A stretch of 64,000 nt of DNA from QHXM01 sp032160165 (GTDB lineage: Bacteria; Acidobacteriota; Blastocatellia; Pyrinomonadales; Pyrinomonadaceae): NCBI GenBank assembly GCA_032160165.1, contig JAVHWA010000066.1:1-64000 (forward strand). Direction: 5' to 3'. The position numbers and the translations under genes were made by a program. This document shows positions 16,340 through 24,784 of the stretch, piece after piece; position 1 is the stretch's first letter; every line of letters starts with the position of its first letter. Below the pieces are notes generated by a model. It made no database searches, was not told the origin of the DNA, and was given only the letters and a program-made list of their open reading frames with translations.

Positions 16340-16402
16340 CTCCTGCTCCTGCTCCTGCTCCTGCCCCTGCTTCCTCGTTCATCGTCCCTCATCCCTTTAT
16401 TC
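16340..16402. repeat. CTCCTG hexamer run and TCATCCC motif
   Basis: Four CTCCTG copies and one CCCCTG lie in tandem at 16340-16369, followed by TTCATCGTCCCTCATCCC at 16378-16395. The complementary purine motif GCAGGAGGCAGGAG occurs at about 16298-16311, inside the signal-peptide coding region of the TPR lipoprotein, so the two arms could pair across the gene start. Confidence 0.7.
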
Positions 16403-17645
16403 AATTTCGCGTCGCGTCGTCCGTTACCCCTGTCGCCCGTGGTTGGTGTGCTACACCGAAGAAAGGAAACTGACTTCGGTAGGCAACATCATTGCAATTC
16501 GCATTGTCGCTCAACGGTTGGCGATTGTTGACGAGAAACAGTTCCGTGTCGACTACGTCGTCGCCGGGACGGCGTCCATTGGGAAAGCCCGCCGCATCGT
16601 TGGGCGTCCTGTCGCAGATTGTGTCGCTACGAAAGCCGCCACCCTGGAAGCCGGCATTTGGTTTGGTGGTGTCGAGCCGTAGAAAGTCACCGGTGGTTAC
16701 GGCGAGGCTGGCGAAGATCTGAATGCTAGTGTCGTCCGTTCCCAGCGCGCGAAGGGTTGCGATGATGTCGGGAGCAAACTTTCCGGTTGCGTCGTCAATG
16801 GTTGTGGACGCATTGTGCTCGTTCTTACGAGCAAATGGAATAAGCGCGACGTTGACGGCCGGCGTCGCCATTCGATCAATCGTCAGCCACTTTCCAAAGG
16901 TGGTCGCGACCCCACGTCCGGTGTGGATCTCATTGGCGCGACGCTGCGCGAGAAAATCGACGCCGATCTTGTTTCCCAAAAGACCAAAGAAACTTTTCGG
17001 AAAGCTAAACGCGATCGACAGGACGTTGTAACCGGCGAAGCTGTCGCGTCCGCGCTGCAGAAACTGTGCGGCATTAGGAGTCCCGGCGCGTTGGGCAGCC
17101 GTAAAGCGATTAAAGCCGGTGATGTCGAAATTGAAGGGATCATCAACCAGTCCGGCGTAGAAGGCGACACCAGAAACTCCGTCCGTCGTTATGACTGGCG
17201 TGGGTCCAACGTCGTTCAGTGTGGGCACGGTCGTAGGCGCCGTAAACGTCCGACCATTGGGCAGATTGATTGTCGCCGTTTGTGCCTGATTCGAAGCCTG
17301 GTTCTTTGGTGAGAAGCTGATGTCGAGGAATCCGTCCGGTTTCGCATCTCCGTTTGTCTCCAACTCGAAACGGTATCGGATATTTGGATCGAAGACCCCG
17401 AAGTTGACCGCTTCGTTGGGCACGATAAAGCCGTGAATTGTTACCGCGATGATGATCTTGTTGTTGTCGTTTGGATCGAGGAAGAGGAATACGTCGGCGA
17501 TGTCCGCGCCCTGGTCCTGTGCCACAAACGGCGCGTCGCCGTGGTCTGCGGCATTAATACGCGAAGCTGGTGGAAGCACGATGGAGATCGTGATGGTCAG
17601 AGCAAGAGCGAAAAGCGCGAGCTTCTTATTAAATAGTCGAATCAT
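16401..17645 (-). CDS. DUF4331 domain protein, exported
   Basis: 414 residues with a signal peptide (1-32). The mature N-terminus A-D-H-G-D-A-P and the segment I-A-D-V-F-L-F-L-D-P-N-D-N are the hallmark of DUF4331. The family is secreted, beta-rich and of unknown biochemical function, and often co-occurs with TPR and NicO genes as it does here. Asp-rich loops (D-P-N-D-N-N, T-N-G-D-A-K-P-D-G) could bind calcium (inference). The next gene on the same strand follows after 66 bases, so cotranscription is plausible. Confidence 0.85.
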   Translation of the reverse strand: MIRLFNKKLALFALALTITISIVLPPASRINAADHGDAPFVAQDQGADIADVFLFLDPNDNNKIIIAVTIHGFIVPNEAVNFGVFDPNIRYRFELETNGDAKPDGFLDISFSPKNQASNQAQTATINLPNGRTFTAPTTVPTLNDVGPTPVITTDGVSGVAFYAGLVDDPFNFDITGFNRFTAAQRAGTPNAAQFLQRGRDSFAGYNVLSIAFSFPKSFFGLLGNKIGVDFLAQRRANEIHTGRGVATTFGKWLTIDRMATPAVNVALIPFARKNEHNASTTIDDATGKFAPDIIATLRALGTDDTSIQIFASLAVTTGDFLRLDTTKPNAGFQGGGFRSDTICDRTPNDAAGFPNGRRPGDDVVDTELFLVNNRQPLSDNANCNDVAYRSQFPFFGVAHQPRATGVTDDATRN

Positions 17646-17663
17646 AGCCCCTCCGGGAATCTA

Positions 17664-17919
17664 ATCATTGAGCCATTGAGTCATTGAGTCATTGGTCATT
17701 GGTCATTGGGTCATTGGGCCATTGCGTCATTGGGTCATTGGGCCATTGCGTCATTGATTCATTAATTCACTGATTCATTTATACATTGAGAGCTCGAGTG
17801 AGAGGAACAGTTCGTCAACGAATAAACAATGATCGAATGACTCGATGGTCCAATGGTCCAATGTATCAATGACCCAATGACCCAATGACCCAATGACCCA
17901 ATGAATCAATGACTCAATC
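17664..17919. repeat. TCATTGR short-unit repeat, long opposed arms
   Basis: The left arm (17664-17789) is a run of 7-9 nt units such as GAGTCATT, GGTCATT and GGGCCATT. The right arm (17826-17919) carries the complementary orientation (CAATGACC, repeated CCAATGAC). With a 36-base centre (17790-17825) the whole could fold into a hairpin of more than 80 bp. It fills the whole gap between two minus-strand genes. There are no spacers or long identical repeats, so it is not CRISPR. Confidence 0.85.
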
Positions 17920-17921
17920 TC

Positions 17922-19937
17922 TTAGGGTCCGAATCGAGAGCGGTATTCAAGTGAATTGACAAAGCCGTTGACCATCGTGCGAAAGTCGCCGGTGCGGTTG
18001 AGCAGATCCAACCATTGGAGATAGAGAATGTCCGGGTCGCGATGCAGGTATCCGAAATATTCCATCACCACGAATGCTTCGTTGAAAAACTTTGCACTCA
18101 CTTGCGGGCTCTCAGCAATCGAACGCAGTACTTCGGCTCGCGTCTTTCTACCAGCTGCAAGATCGTCGATCAGGGCCTGCTTATTGGGCAGGGTCACCCC
18201 AGCCGTGTTGACCAATGCATTGACATAATCCGCCGGGTTAGTCAGCGCGTCGTACCGGTTCCTAAACTCAGACCGCGCCATGAAATCACTTATGAACGCC
18301 ACCCGACTTGCTTCCAACTCGGCGGCACTTTGAAACCCGCTCACTCGCGCCAGGTCTGGAACGAACTCGGCATAACGGGGAACGCGTCCCAGCGCGACCG
18401 AGTAATAGCGATAAATAAAGTAGCCCCTACCCTGAAATTCCGGCGACCGATAGAAAGCCGAAGAGACTTCGATGCGGTCGCAACGCACATCGCCGAAGGG
18501 ACAGTTGTTTAAAATGTCGATCCACGCCTGAAGCCCAGCCGGCTCGGGCTCGCGATTAAGAAAATCGCGATAGTGCGCTTGTACGAAGAAGGCGGCGTTG
18601 TCGATCGGATTCGGATTGGTCGAAAGCACGGTGCTGTCATTGTCGAGAATGGTAAGCACCGCGGTGGGCGACGAGCCGAGAACCCCACCCGTCGGATTAC
18701 GCAGCGAAAGATTGAGCGCTTCGTTCGTTTCGATGAAGGCGTCATCGATGATCGAGACGGTGAAACTCTTACTCGTCTCACCTGGACTGAATCGAAGAAC
18801 ACCTAATGCAGGTGTGTAGTCGCCTCTGTCGGTAGCGGTGCCGTTGCGAGTCGCATATTCGACACTCGCAGCTCCAGCCGTACTTCCCGCGCGCGTGACA
18901 GTAATGGTCGCAAAGGTCCCACCTTCGCTCACCTGGTAATTAACAGAACTGAATTGCAGCGTGTTGGCCGATGAGCCCGGGACAGTTCCCTGTCGTTGAA
19001 GCGCCGGTTGGATGTCGCTCGCCGGATTGTTGGTTAGCCGCACGGCACCAAGACCATTTGCGTTAGCAATGTAGATCTCGAAATCATCGCTTCGGCTGCT
19101 GGCAAATGCGACCTTTGCTCCGTCGGTTGATCTGAAGGGATCTACGTCGAGCGCTGCGGCGTTGTTTGAAATGTTGGTCTGCCCGCTTCCGTCTGAGGCG
19201 TTCATCGCATAGAGCTCCTCGTCGCCATCTCGGTCGGACTGGAACGCGATCGCGCTTTGCGACCAGTTGGGATTCGAATCGTTCGCCGCACTGCTCGTCA
19301 ACCGCACCAGGTTGCTGCCATCGGCGTTCATTCGGTAAATCTCATACTGCCCTATCTCGCGATTGCTGGCGAACGCAATCATGCTCGAGTCGGGCGAATA
19401 CGAAGGCTGGGTATCATCATTCTGATTGTTGGTTAGATTCGCAGGATTGCTGCCATCGGGAGTCATTGAGTAGATTTCGTCGTTGCCATCGCGGCGACTC
19501 GTGAACGCGATCCTGCTCCCGTCCGGAGACCATGTCGGGCTAAGATCGTCGGTCGTATTGCTGGTGAGCCTCACCTGAGAAGTTCCGTCGGCATTCATCA
19601 CATAGATCTCATTGTTTCCGTCGCGATTGCTGACGAAAACTATGCGCGCGCCGTCGGGCGACCAGGCGGGACTAAAATCCTCTGCCGTGTTTTCAGTTAG
19701 TCTTCTTAGTCCGCCGCCGTCGGCATCCATCGCGTAGATCTCGAAGTTGCCATCGCGATCACTGGCGAAAGCGATCTCGGCCGTGCCGACTGCATTGACC
19801 TTCGGCGTTTCCTGCGGGGAATTGTGGCGATTCGCTGCGGCTGCCCTGCCAATCGAGTGGGCCGGCAGCAAGGAGGAACCGAGCACGGCTGCCAATGTGA
19901 GGCCGACCAACATCATCCTGGCTCTTGTTTTTCTCAT
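17922..19937 (-). CDS. TolB-like propeller, Calx-beta and DUF4214 protein
   Basis: 671 residues with a signal peptide (about 1-30). Residues about 50-310 contain six or seven PD40/TolB-like blades (I-A-F-A-S-D-R-D-G-N-F-E-I-Y-A-M, repeated with N-A-D-G-S). Residues about 325-435 are a Calx-beta calcium-binding domain (Y-Q-V-S-E-G-G-T ... D-D-A-F-I-E-T-N-E). The C-terminal 200 residues are DUF4214 (H-Y-R-D-F-L-N-R-E-P-E-P-A-G). It is probably secreted or on the cell surface. DUF4214 often accompanies exported adhesin or S-layer-like proteins; function not known. Confidence 0.87.
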   Translation of the reverse strand: MRKTRARMMLVGLTLAAVLGSSLLPAHSIGRAAAANRHNSPQETPKVNAVGTAEIAFASDRDGNFEIYAMDADGGGLRRLTENTAEDFSPAWSPDGARIVFVSNRDGNNEIYVMNADGTSQVRLTSNTTDDLSPTWSPDGSRIAFTSRRDGNDEIYSMTPDGSNPANLTNNQNDDTQPSYSPDSSMIAFASNREIGQYEIYRMNADGSNLVRLTSSAANDSNPNWSQSAIAFQSDRDGDEELYAMNASDGSGQTNISNNAAALDVDPFRSTDGAKVAFASSRSDDFEIYIANANGLGAVRLTNNPASDIQPALQRQGTVPGSSANTLQFSSVNYQVSEGGTFATITVTRAGSTAGAASVEYATRNGTATDRGDYTPALGVLRFSPGETSKSFTVSIIDDAFIETNEALNLSLRNPTGGVLGSSPTAVLTILDNDSTVLSTNPNPIDNAAFFVQAHYRDFLNREPEPAGLQAWIDILNNCPFGDVRCDRIEVSSAFYRSPEFQGRGYFIYRYYSVALGRVPRYAEFVPDLARVSGFQSAAELEASRVAFISDFMARSEFRNRYDALTNPADYVNALVNTAGVTLPNKQALIDDLAAGRKTRAEVLRSIAESPQVSAKFFNEAFVVMEYFGYLHRDPDILYLQWLDLLNRTGDFRTMVNGFVNSLEYRSRFGP

Positions 19938-20343
19938 GGGCGATTCTCGTCGCTACGTCGTGCCCAGAAGGGAAGATAAGAAAAATCACTCGGGAGCGCG
20001 TGATCTTCAGCTGCTAATGTCGGGGGGAGCTGACTAAACTGAGGGAGCGCCTCAAGAAGTAGTGTCATACGCGCTCCTGTGTGCTGTTAATGCTCGGGGT
20101 CGGTACTCGGATCCAACCCGCACCTAAAACCGCAGGGCCCTTTTCATCTGCACGGTATTATTTACCTGCACGATATTGCAGTTTGCCAATAGCGTCAAGC
20201 CTTTTCCAGACTCCGATAGTCGCGACCAATTGTGAGGGCAGATTCATCTTGACTGTTAGGCGAATAGTGCTACATTGAGCGCGTTCCCGATTCTTATTTT
20301 TCAATTCACCGCCTTCGTTGAAGTCAACCGGCTCGCAGCCAAT
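19938..20343. other. Divergent intergenic region
   Basis: 405 bases between two divergent genes. Apart from a good sigma70-type promoter for the rightward gene (20249-20276) I see no coding potential and no convincing promoter for the leftward gene. Confidence 0.6.
20249..20276 (+). promoter_or_regulatory. Sigma70-type promoter for the GlcG-domain gene
   Basis: TTGACT (20249-20254), a 16-base spacer, then TACATT (20271-20276). Predicted transcription starts near 20283. This leaves about a 60-base leader before ATG 20344 and rules out the in-frame ATG at 20275, which lies in the -10 box. Confidence 0.65.
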
Positions 20344-22515
20344 ATGACTCGTAAACTCCGAAGCACCTGCACACGTTTGCTGATCATTTGCTGTCTGCTT
20401 GCGCTCTTGCTCGCGGGGAACACGAATCGAATCGAGCGCGCAGCAGCTCAAGCCAATCATCCGGTTCTAATCAGTCAGGAGACTTCAACCCGCGCCGTCG
20501 CGTTCGAATCGGTTACTCAGAAGCGTGAGCCGTTTCCAACCACTTCGACGGTGCAATTCAGCGCGGACACCCGCACGCGGATAATGCTTTTCGCGCAGCG
20601 CCTCGACCTGCAACCGGGCGACGGCCCTGCTTCGGTTACGGCTGAGGCCGAAGATGGCGCGCACACGATCTATCCTCTGACGGTCGAGTACATCGGACCG
20701 GTGCCGGACCAGGCGTGGGTCACTTCTATTATCGTTCGTTTGAACGACGGTATGGGCGACGTTGGCGACGTCCTCGTGAAGATTACTTACCGCGGCCTGG
20801 CCAGCAATCGCGTTCGACTGGGCATCGGCCATACTGGCGGCGGCCCCGAAGACGATGCCGGTGCGGTTCCTACTCCCGGAACAAGCAAACCACCTGAACC
20901 AGACTTTCCCAGCAATCCGATTACAGCGGGAAATTTGACTACAAGCGATGTGCAGATTCTCATATCACAGGCGGTCTCGGCAGCAGTCTCGCTGAATAAA
21001 CCCGTGACCGTCGCGGTCACCGATAAGGAAGGAAACGTTCTCGGCCTTTTTAGCATGACGGGCGCTCCATCGAACTTCATAATTCGTGGAGGAGGAAGTC
21101 CGGGCCAGGTAGCCGATCCGATCACGGGCCTCGTGCCGGTGGGCCTGGAAGGCAGTCGCCTTCCTTCGAAGTTCGCAGCCATCTCCAAGGCCGGAACCTG
21201 CGCGCTCTTCGGCACGCAGGGTAACGCCTTCACGACACGAACGGCCAGCTTCATCATTCAGGAACACTTTCCCCCAGGCGTCGATAATCAGGGGTCCGGT
21301 CCGCTCTACGGCGTTCAGTTCTCTTCTCTCCCGTGCTCGGACATTAAGTCGCCGGGTCTTCCACTTGGCTTGTCGGGAGACTCCGGCAGCATGCCGATCT
21401 ATAAGAATGGCCAGCACGTGGGCGGAATCGGCATCGAGGGTGATGGGATATACACGATCGATAAGGACCCGGCCGATTTCGACCAGCCGTTTGAAGAAGT
21501 GATCGCTGTCTCGGCCGTGCGCGGCTACGAGACTCCGGCTTTGATTCGCGGCGACAACATTCTGGCAAATGGAATTCGTCTTCCCTTTGTCAACGTGGGC
21601 CAGCCGATTGCGCCACCGACGATTGCCTTCGGAAGCTTGCCCGGTCTGATCGATCCCATGTTTCCCATTCGAGCGGCACAACCGAGTCAATTCACGCCCG
21701 CGACTGTGGGAGGCATCAGCGGGCAGGTTGATCCGGCGTTCTTTCCATTCATCAGCAGCCCCGTTGGTGGAGCAAACTCGCTGACTGCGAGCGATGTGAA
21801 CACGATCATTTCTCACGCTGCACAGCAGGCGAACATCACGCGCGCGGCAATTCGACAACCGCTTGGGAGCAACGCTCGCGTCTCGATCGCGGTGGTTGAC
21901 GTCAACGGAAAAGTGCTTGGTATTTTCCGAACGTCCGACGCGCCGGTTTTCGGTTTTGATGTATCGGTGCAGAAGGCGCGAGGAGCTACGCTCGCTTCGC
22001 GTCCGGATGCCGGCGCTTTGCTGAGAAGTGTTGGCCTGGGCTCGTACGTCGATCGCGCTGCAGCCGACGGGCTTCCCCTTAACGGCAGCATCGCGTTCAG
22101 CGATCGTGCGATCGGGTTTCTACATCGCCCGCTCTATCCCGACGGAATCAACGACACGGTCGCCGGCCCGCTTTCGCGAGGGTTTCCCGATTGGAGCGTC
22201 TTTAATGTCGGATTGCAGCTCGACCTGATCAAGACCAATCTGCAGGCTGCGTTGCTGGGTGCGAGCGTGCCCTGTTCTTCACTGCCCAATGTTGCGAACG
22301 GAATTCAAATCTTCCCAGGCAGCATTCCTCTTTACAAGAACGGCGTGCTGGTCGGAGCGATAGGAATTAGCGGCGACGGCGTTGACCAGGACGACATCAT
22401 CGCGGCGGCGGGCGCTGTCGGCTACACTCCCGCGGCCGCCATTCGTTCCGATCAATTCGTCGTACGCGGCACCCGCCTACCTTTCGTCAAATTCCCGCGC
22501 AGTCCGAATTTGTGA
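20344..22515 (+). CDS. Exported protein with two GlcG/HbpS-like domains
   Basis: 723 residues with an N-terminal signal region (L-L-I-I-C-C-L-L-A-L-L-L-A). Residues about 35-180 are a beta domain. Two GlcG-like domains follow: L-T-T-S-D-V-Q-I-L-I-S-Q-A-V ... V-T-V-A-V-T-D-K-E-G-N-V-L-G, and later L-T-A-S-D-V-N-T-I-I-S-H-A-A-Q ... V-S-I-A-V-V-D-V-N-G-K-V-L-G. GlcG/HbpS relatives bind heme or cobalamin-like ligands; no ligand residues can be assigned here. Both copies also share P-L-Y-K-N-G and I-G-I-x-G-D-G segments, so this is an internal duplication. Confidence 0.8.
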   Translation: MTRKLRSTCTRLLIICCLLALLLAGNTNRIERAAAQANHPVLISQETSTRAVAFESVTQKREPFPTTSTVQFSADTRTRIMLFAQRLDLQPGDGPASVTAEAEDGAHTIYPLTVEYIGPVPDQAWVTSIIVRLNDGMGDVGDVLVKITYRGLASNRVRLGIGHTGGGPEDDAGAVPTPGTSKPPEPDFPSNPITAGNLTTSDVQILISQAVSAAVSLNKPVTVAVTDKEGNVLGLFSMTGAPSNFIIRGGGSPGQVADPITGLVPVGLEGSRLPSKFAAISKAGTCALFGTQGNAFTTRTASFIIQEHFPPGVDNQGSGPLYGVQFSSLPCSDIKSPGLPLGLSGDSGSMPIYKNGQHVGGIGIEGDGIYTIDKDPADFDQPFEEVIAVSAVRGYETPALIRGDNILANGIRLPFVNVGQPIAPPTIAFGSLPGLIDPMFPIRAAQPSQFTPATVGGISGQVDPAFFPFISSPVGGANSLTASDVNTIISHAAQQANITRAAIRQPLGSNARVSIAVVDVNGKVLGIFRTSDAPVFGFDVSVQKARGATLASRPDAGALLRSVGLGSYVDRAAADGLPLNGSIAFSDRAIGFLHRPLYPDGINDTVAGPLSRGFPDWSVFNVGLQLDLIKTNLQAALLGASVPCSSLPNVANGIQIFPGSIPLYKNGVLVGAIGISGDGVDQDDIIAAAGAVGYTPAAAIRSDQFVVRGTRLPFVKFPRSPNL

Positions 22516-22576
22516 CGAATGGACTTACGTCCGGCTTTGTACAGCTTCAACAGTCTAAGGTTTGAGGGCCTGGTCG

Positions 22577-22978
22577 ATGTGGAGTTATCTGGCTAGTATT
22601 GGATTGGCGGTGCTGCTACAAGACGCGGCTGCTCCTCCGTTGGCTAAAGACGGAGGATTCGGAAGTATTCTCTGGCTAATACTTGGCATCGGCATTGGCA
22701 TCGTGATCGGGTTGCTGCTTTCAAAAGCGTATGGCAAGTCACGGGGTGAGACAGAAGAAAAGGACACGTCGCAGTTGAGCATTTATACGCCGCCTACCGT
22801 CGCGGCTGCTGCGGTAAGCGGAGTTCCGAATGCAAAACGCTGTCCAAAATGCAACAGCACATACACGGATGGGGCCCTGATCTATTGCGTCAGTGATGGC
22901 GCGACTCTGGTGGGCGCTAACAACCCGCGCGAATCTGATTCCGACGCGACGATGCTCTATCGCGAATCACCCAAGTAG
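22577..22978 (+). CDS. Small membrane protein with zinc ribbon
   Basis: 133 residues from ATG 22577 (a TTG at 22562 is in frame but less likely). The N-terminus has a signal-like helix, then a Gly/Ile-rich membrane segment (I-L-W-L-I-L-G-I-G-I-G-I-V-I-G-L-L-L). The C-terminus has a treble-clef or zinc-ribbon-like motif C-P-K-C-N-S-T-Y ... Y-C-V-S-D-G, with three visible Cys, often found at the end of bacterial Ser/Thr kinase-linked proteins. Function unknown. It follows the GlcG gene by 61 bases on the same strand. Confidence 0.65.
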   Translation: MWSYLASIGLAVLLQDAAAPPLAKDGGFGSILWLILGIGIGIVIGLLLSKAYGKSRGETEEKDTSQLSIYTPPTVAAAAVSGVPNAKRCPKCNSTYTDGALIYCVSDGATLVGANNPRESDSDATMLYRESPK

Positions 22979-23012
22979 AACGTGCCGGCCCTTTGTTGTG
23001 GTCAGGGAAGCC

Positions 23013-23672
23013 AGCCGCGTAGCGGCGAAAGATCTCTAGCCCACGGCGCACGCCGTGGGTGTGAAGTTCCACCCAAACCGAGAGCCCCTTAGGGGCGAAA
23101 CCTTATCTCTCGAAGGGAGGACTTCGTAATGTCTCACGCGTACACCAATCTGCTTTCTAACGTCGTCTTCAGCACAAAGGATCGCTTGCCACTCATTGAC
23201 TTGGAGCTCAAGCCCAGGCTCCTCCGCTATATGAACGGAATCGTGGATGAAAGCGGAGGAAAGATGTTGTCGGCGAACGCCATGGCTGATCATTTACACA
23301 TGCTCTGGCAATTGCCGGCGAAACTGTCGCTTTCGGACGCGATGCGAGTGTTGAAAGCGATTTCTTCGAAGTGGGTGCGCGAGACCTGGGGTTCTCCTAA
23401 GCCCTTCGCCTGGCAGACTGGGTACGGCGCATTCAGCGTTAGCAGTTCAAATGTGTCCGCGGTCGCTAACTACATCGAGGCACAGGAGGCTCATCACCAG
23501 AAACGGACATTCGAGGAAGAGTTCATCGAGCTTTTGCTGAAGCACGGGATAGCCTACGATCCGAAATATCTGTTTGGTTGATGTGTCGCCGCTCCGCGGC
23601 TCTGGCTCTCTATGAACTCCATCTTCCCACGGCTCACGCCGTGGGCTAGAGATCTTTCGCCGCTACGCGGCT
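23013..23672. mobile_element. RAYT/IS200-like element with inverted ends
   Basis: The 47-bp end at 23013-23059 is the reverse complement of 23626-23672 at 44 positions; the three differences fall in a hairpin loop. Each end contains the palindrome CCCACGGC-N4-GCCGTGGG (23040-23059, 23626-23645). Smaller hairpins GCCCCTTAGGGGC (23084-23096) and GCCGCTCCGCGGC (23588-23600) lie inside. The only gene is a Y1 transposase. Layout and length match REP-associated tyrosine transposase units. Confidence 0.75.
23129..23581 (+). CDS. Y1-family transposase (IS200/RAYT-like)
   Basis: 150 residues. The HUH motif reads A-D-H-L-H-M-L-W and the candidate catalytic Tyr lies in A-N-Y-I-E-A-Q-E-A-H-H. The start S-H-A-Y-T-N-L-L-S-N-V-V-F-S-T-K matches IS200-type Y1 transposases, which act on single-stranded DNA as dimers and recognise hairpins near the element ends. 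The length fits the family and there is no frameshift, so the protein may be active. A strong ribosome-binding site (GAAGGGAGGA, 23114-23123) precedes the start. No accessory TnpB is present. Confidence 0.88.
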   Translation: MSHAYTNLLSNVVFSTKDRLPLIDLELKPRLLRYMNGIVDESGGKMLSANAMADHLHMLWQLPAKLSLSDAMRVLKAISSKWVRETWGSPKPFAWQTGYGAFSVSSSNVSAVANYIEAQEAHHQKRTFEEEFIELLLKHGIAYDPKYLFG

Positions 23673-23674
23673 TA

Positions 23675-24373
23675 CTACAGCTCAGACCTTAGAGTTGGAA
23701 TAGCAGAATTTGATGGATTGAGGGTGGTGAGCTTGTCTATCGCCTGACGCGCTGTCGTCTTGTCGCCTTTGCGGATGGCGGCGGCTGCCAACTTCTCCAG
23801 CGCCTGCTCGTTCTTCGGATCACTCTCCAGGGCCTTGCGGTATTCGACAATGGCGCGCGAATAATCGGGCGGCGTACGCCGAAAGAACGTGTTGCCGAAA
23901 TCCGTTCGTATGTCCGCATCGTCAGGCCGCTGTGCCAGCACCTTTTCATAATACTTTGCGGCGCCGACGTAGTCGCCGGTGTCGTACCTGGTGTGACCCA
24001 AACCGGTGAGAGCGTCCGGGTCATTGGGTTTCAGCGCGAGCGCGCGATTCAGATATAAAGTGGCTTTGTCATAAGCGCTGAGCTCATAGAAAATTGCCGC
24101 TGCCCTGATTTGCGCGACAAAATCCTGTGGCTTGCGGTCCGCTTCGTCCATCGCCGTTTGAGCTTGGGCAGAAGTGGATGCTGCGCTGGTACCCTGTTCG
24201 CTGATGTCCGGATGGTTTGGCGGCAAGCGGCCGGCCGCCGGTTGCGTGTCAGAAGTCTGAGCGGAATCCGTTGTCGGTTGGTCGCCATTAACGCCGATTG
24301 AATTCGCGATAAAGAATCCAATGATAAAGCCGAGGACTACACCGGCGATCGCGAAGAGAATGTTTTCTTTCAT
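23675..24373 (-). CDS. Membrane-anchored TPR protein
   Basis: 232 residues. One N-terminal membrane helix (I-A-G-V-V-L-G-F-I-I-G-F-F-I-A-N) is followed by a Thr/Ser/Ala-rich linker and about four TPRs (A-L-T-G-L-G-H-T-R-Y-D-T-G-D-Y ... D-I-R-T-D-F-G-N-T-F). The paralogue at 31629-32384 lies just after ccmI. Both resemble the TPR domain of CcmI/CycH, so they may chaperone apocytochromes during heme attachment (inference from position and fold). The stop codon lies 3 bases from the transposase end, so the element inserted almost at its 3' border. Confidence 0.8.
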   Translation of the reverse strand: MKENILFAIAGVVLGFIIGFFIANSIGVNGDQPTTDSAQTSDTQPAAGRLPPNHPDISEQGTSAASTSAQAQTAMDEADRKPQDFVAQIRAAAIFYELSAYDKATLYLNRALALKPNDPDALTGLGHTRYDTGDYVGAAKYYEKVLAQRPDDADIRTDFGNTFFRRTPPDYSRAIVEYRKALESDPKNEQALEKLAAAAIRKGDKTTARQAIDKLTTLNPSNSAIPTLRSEL

Positions 24374-24420
24374 GAGAGAATACGTGCGCGTGTCGTATCA
24401 AAAGTTTTCAGGAGATGCGG

Positions 24421-24426
24421 AGTATA
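24421..24426 (-). promoter_or_regulatory. Extended -10 for the TPR gene
   Basis: On the minus strand the bases TGTTATACT form an extended -10 (TG-N-TATACT), about 50 bases upstream of the ATG at 24373. No good -35 is visible, as is common for extended -10 promoters. Confidence 0.4.
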
Positions 24427-24523
24427 ACATTACTTAGAAACGGCCTCCGAGATTGTGTTCGCTTCACCTCCGATGTGATCTCCTTTGAAGTCCCGCCATC
24501 TTCAAGGTTTGACAGTCGATCGC

Positions 24524-24584
24524 TACGGCTCTGCCGCCGGATGTGAGGCGGCGAAGCCGTAAGGAACACAGCTGCTAAAGCTGT
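24524..24584. repeat. REP-like double hairpin
   Basis: TACGGCTCTGCCGCC (24524-24538) pairs with GGCGGCGAAGCCGTA (24547-24561) with one internal mismatch and an 8-base loop. Directly after it ACAGCT (24568-24573) pairs with AGCTGT (24579-24584). The GC-rich stem-loop pair resembles REP sequences recognised by RAYT transposases, one of which lies 0.9 kb away. Confidence 0.55.
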
Positions 24585-24644
24585 AAACTGAAATTCGTTA
24601 GGCAAAGTCCTACCTGGCATCAAGCGAAGCCGTGGCGCGACCTA

Positions 24645-24673
24645 TTGAGGGCTCAACAACTGCATGATACACT
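24645..24673 (+). promoter_or_regulatory. Promoter upstream of ccmA
   Basis: TTGAGG (24645-24650), a 17-base spacer, then TACACT (24668-24673), about 110 bases before the ccmA start. Fits a sigma70-type promoter for the ccmABCDE genes. Confidence 0.5.
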
Positions 24674-24784
24674 CCGCGACTATTGGATATTATTACCTAC
24701 GAGGGACACCTGACCACCGGAAGGCGCGGTTCGAACGCTCTCTCCTCCCCGATCGATGAACCATAAGAAGCAGCAGCGAATCCC

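Larger units (their letters stand above)
24374..24784. other. Divergent intergenic region before the ccm operon
   Basis: About 410 bases with no gene. It holds an extended -10 for the leftward TPR gene, a REP-like hairpin pair (24524-24584) and a promoter for ccmA (24645-24673). Confidence 0.6.

Noticed and set aside
17664..17919. CRISPR array
   Set aside because: Units are 7-9 nt and degenerate, with no spacers, no long identical repeats and no cas genes nearby.
20275..20343. Upstream ATG of the GlcG-domain gene
   Set aside because: It lies in the -10 box of a good promoter, and the signal peptide starts at 20344.
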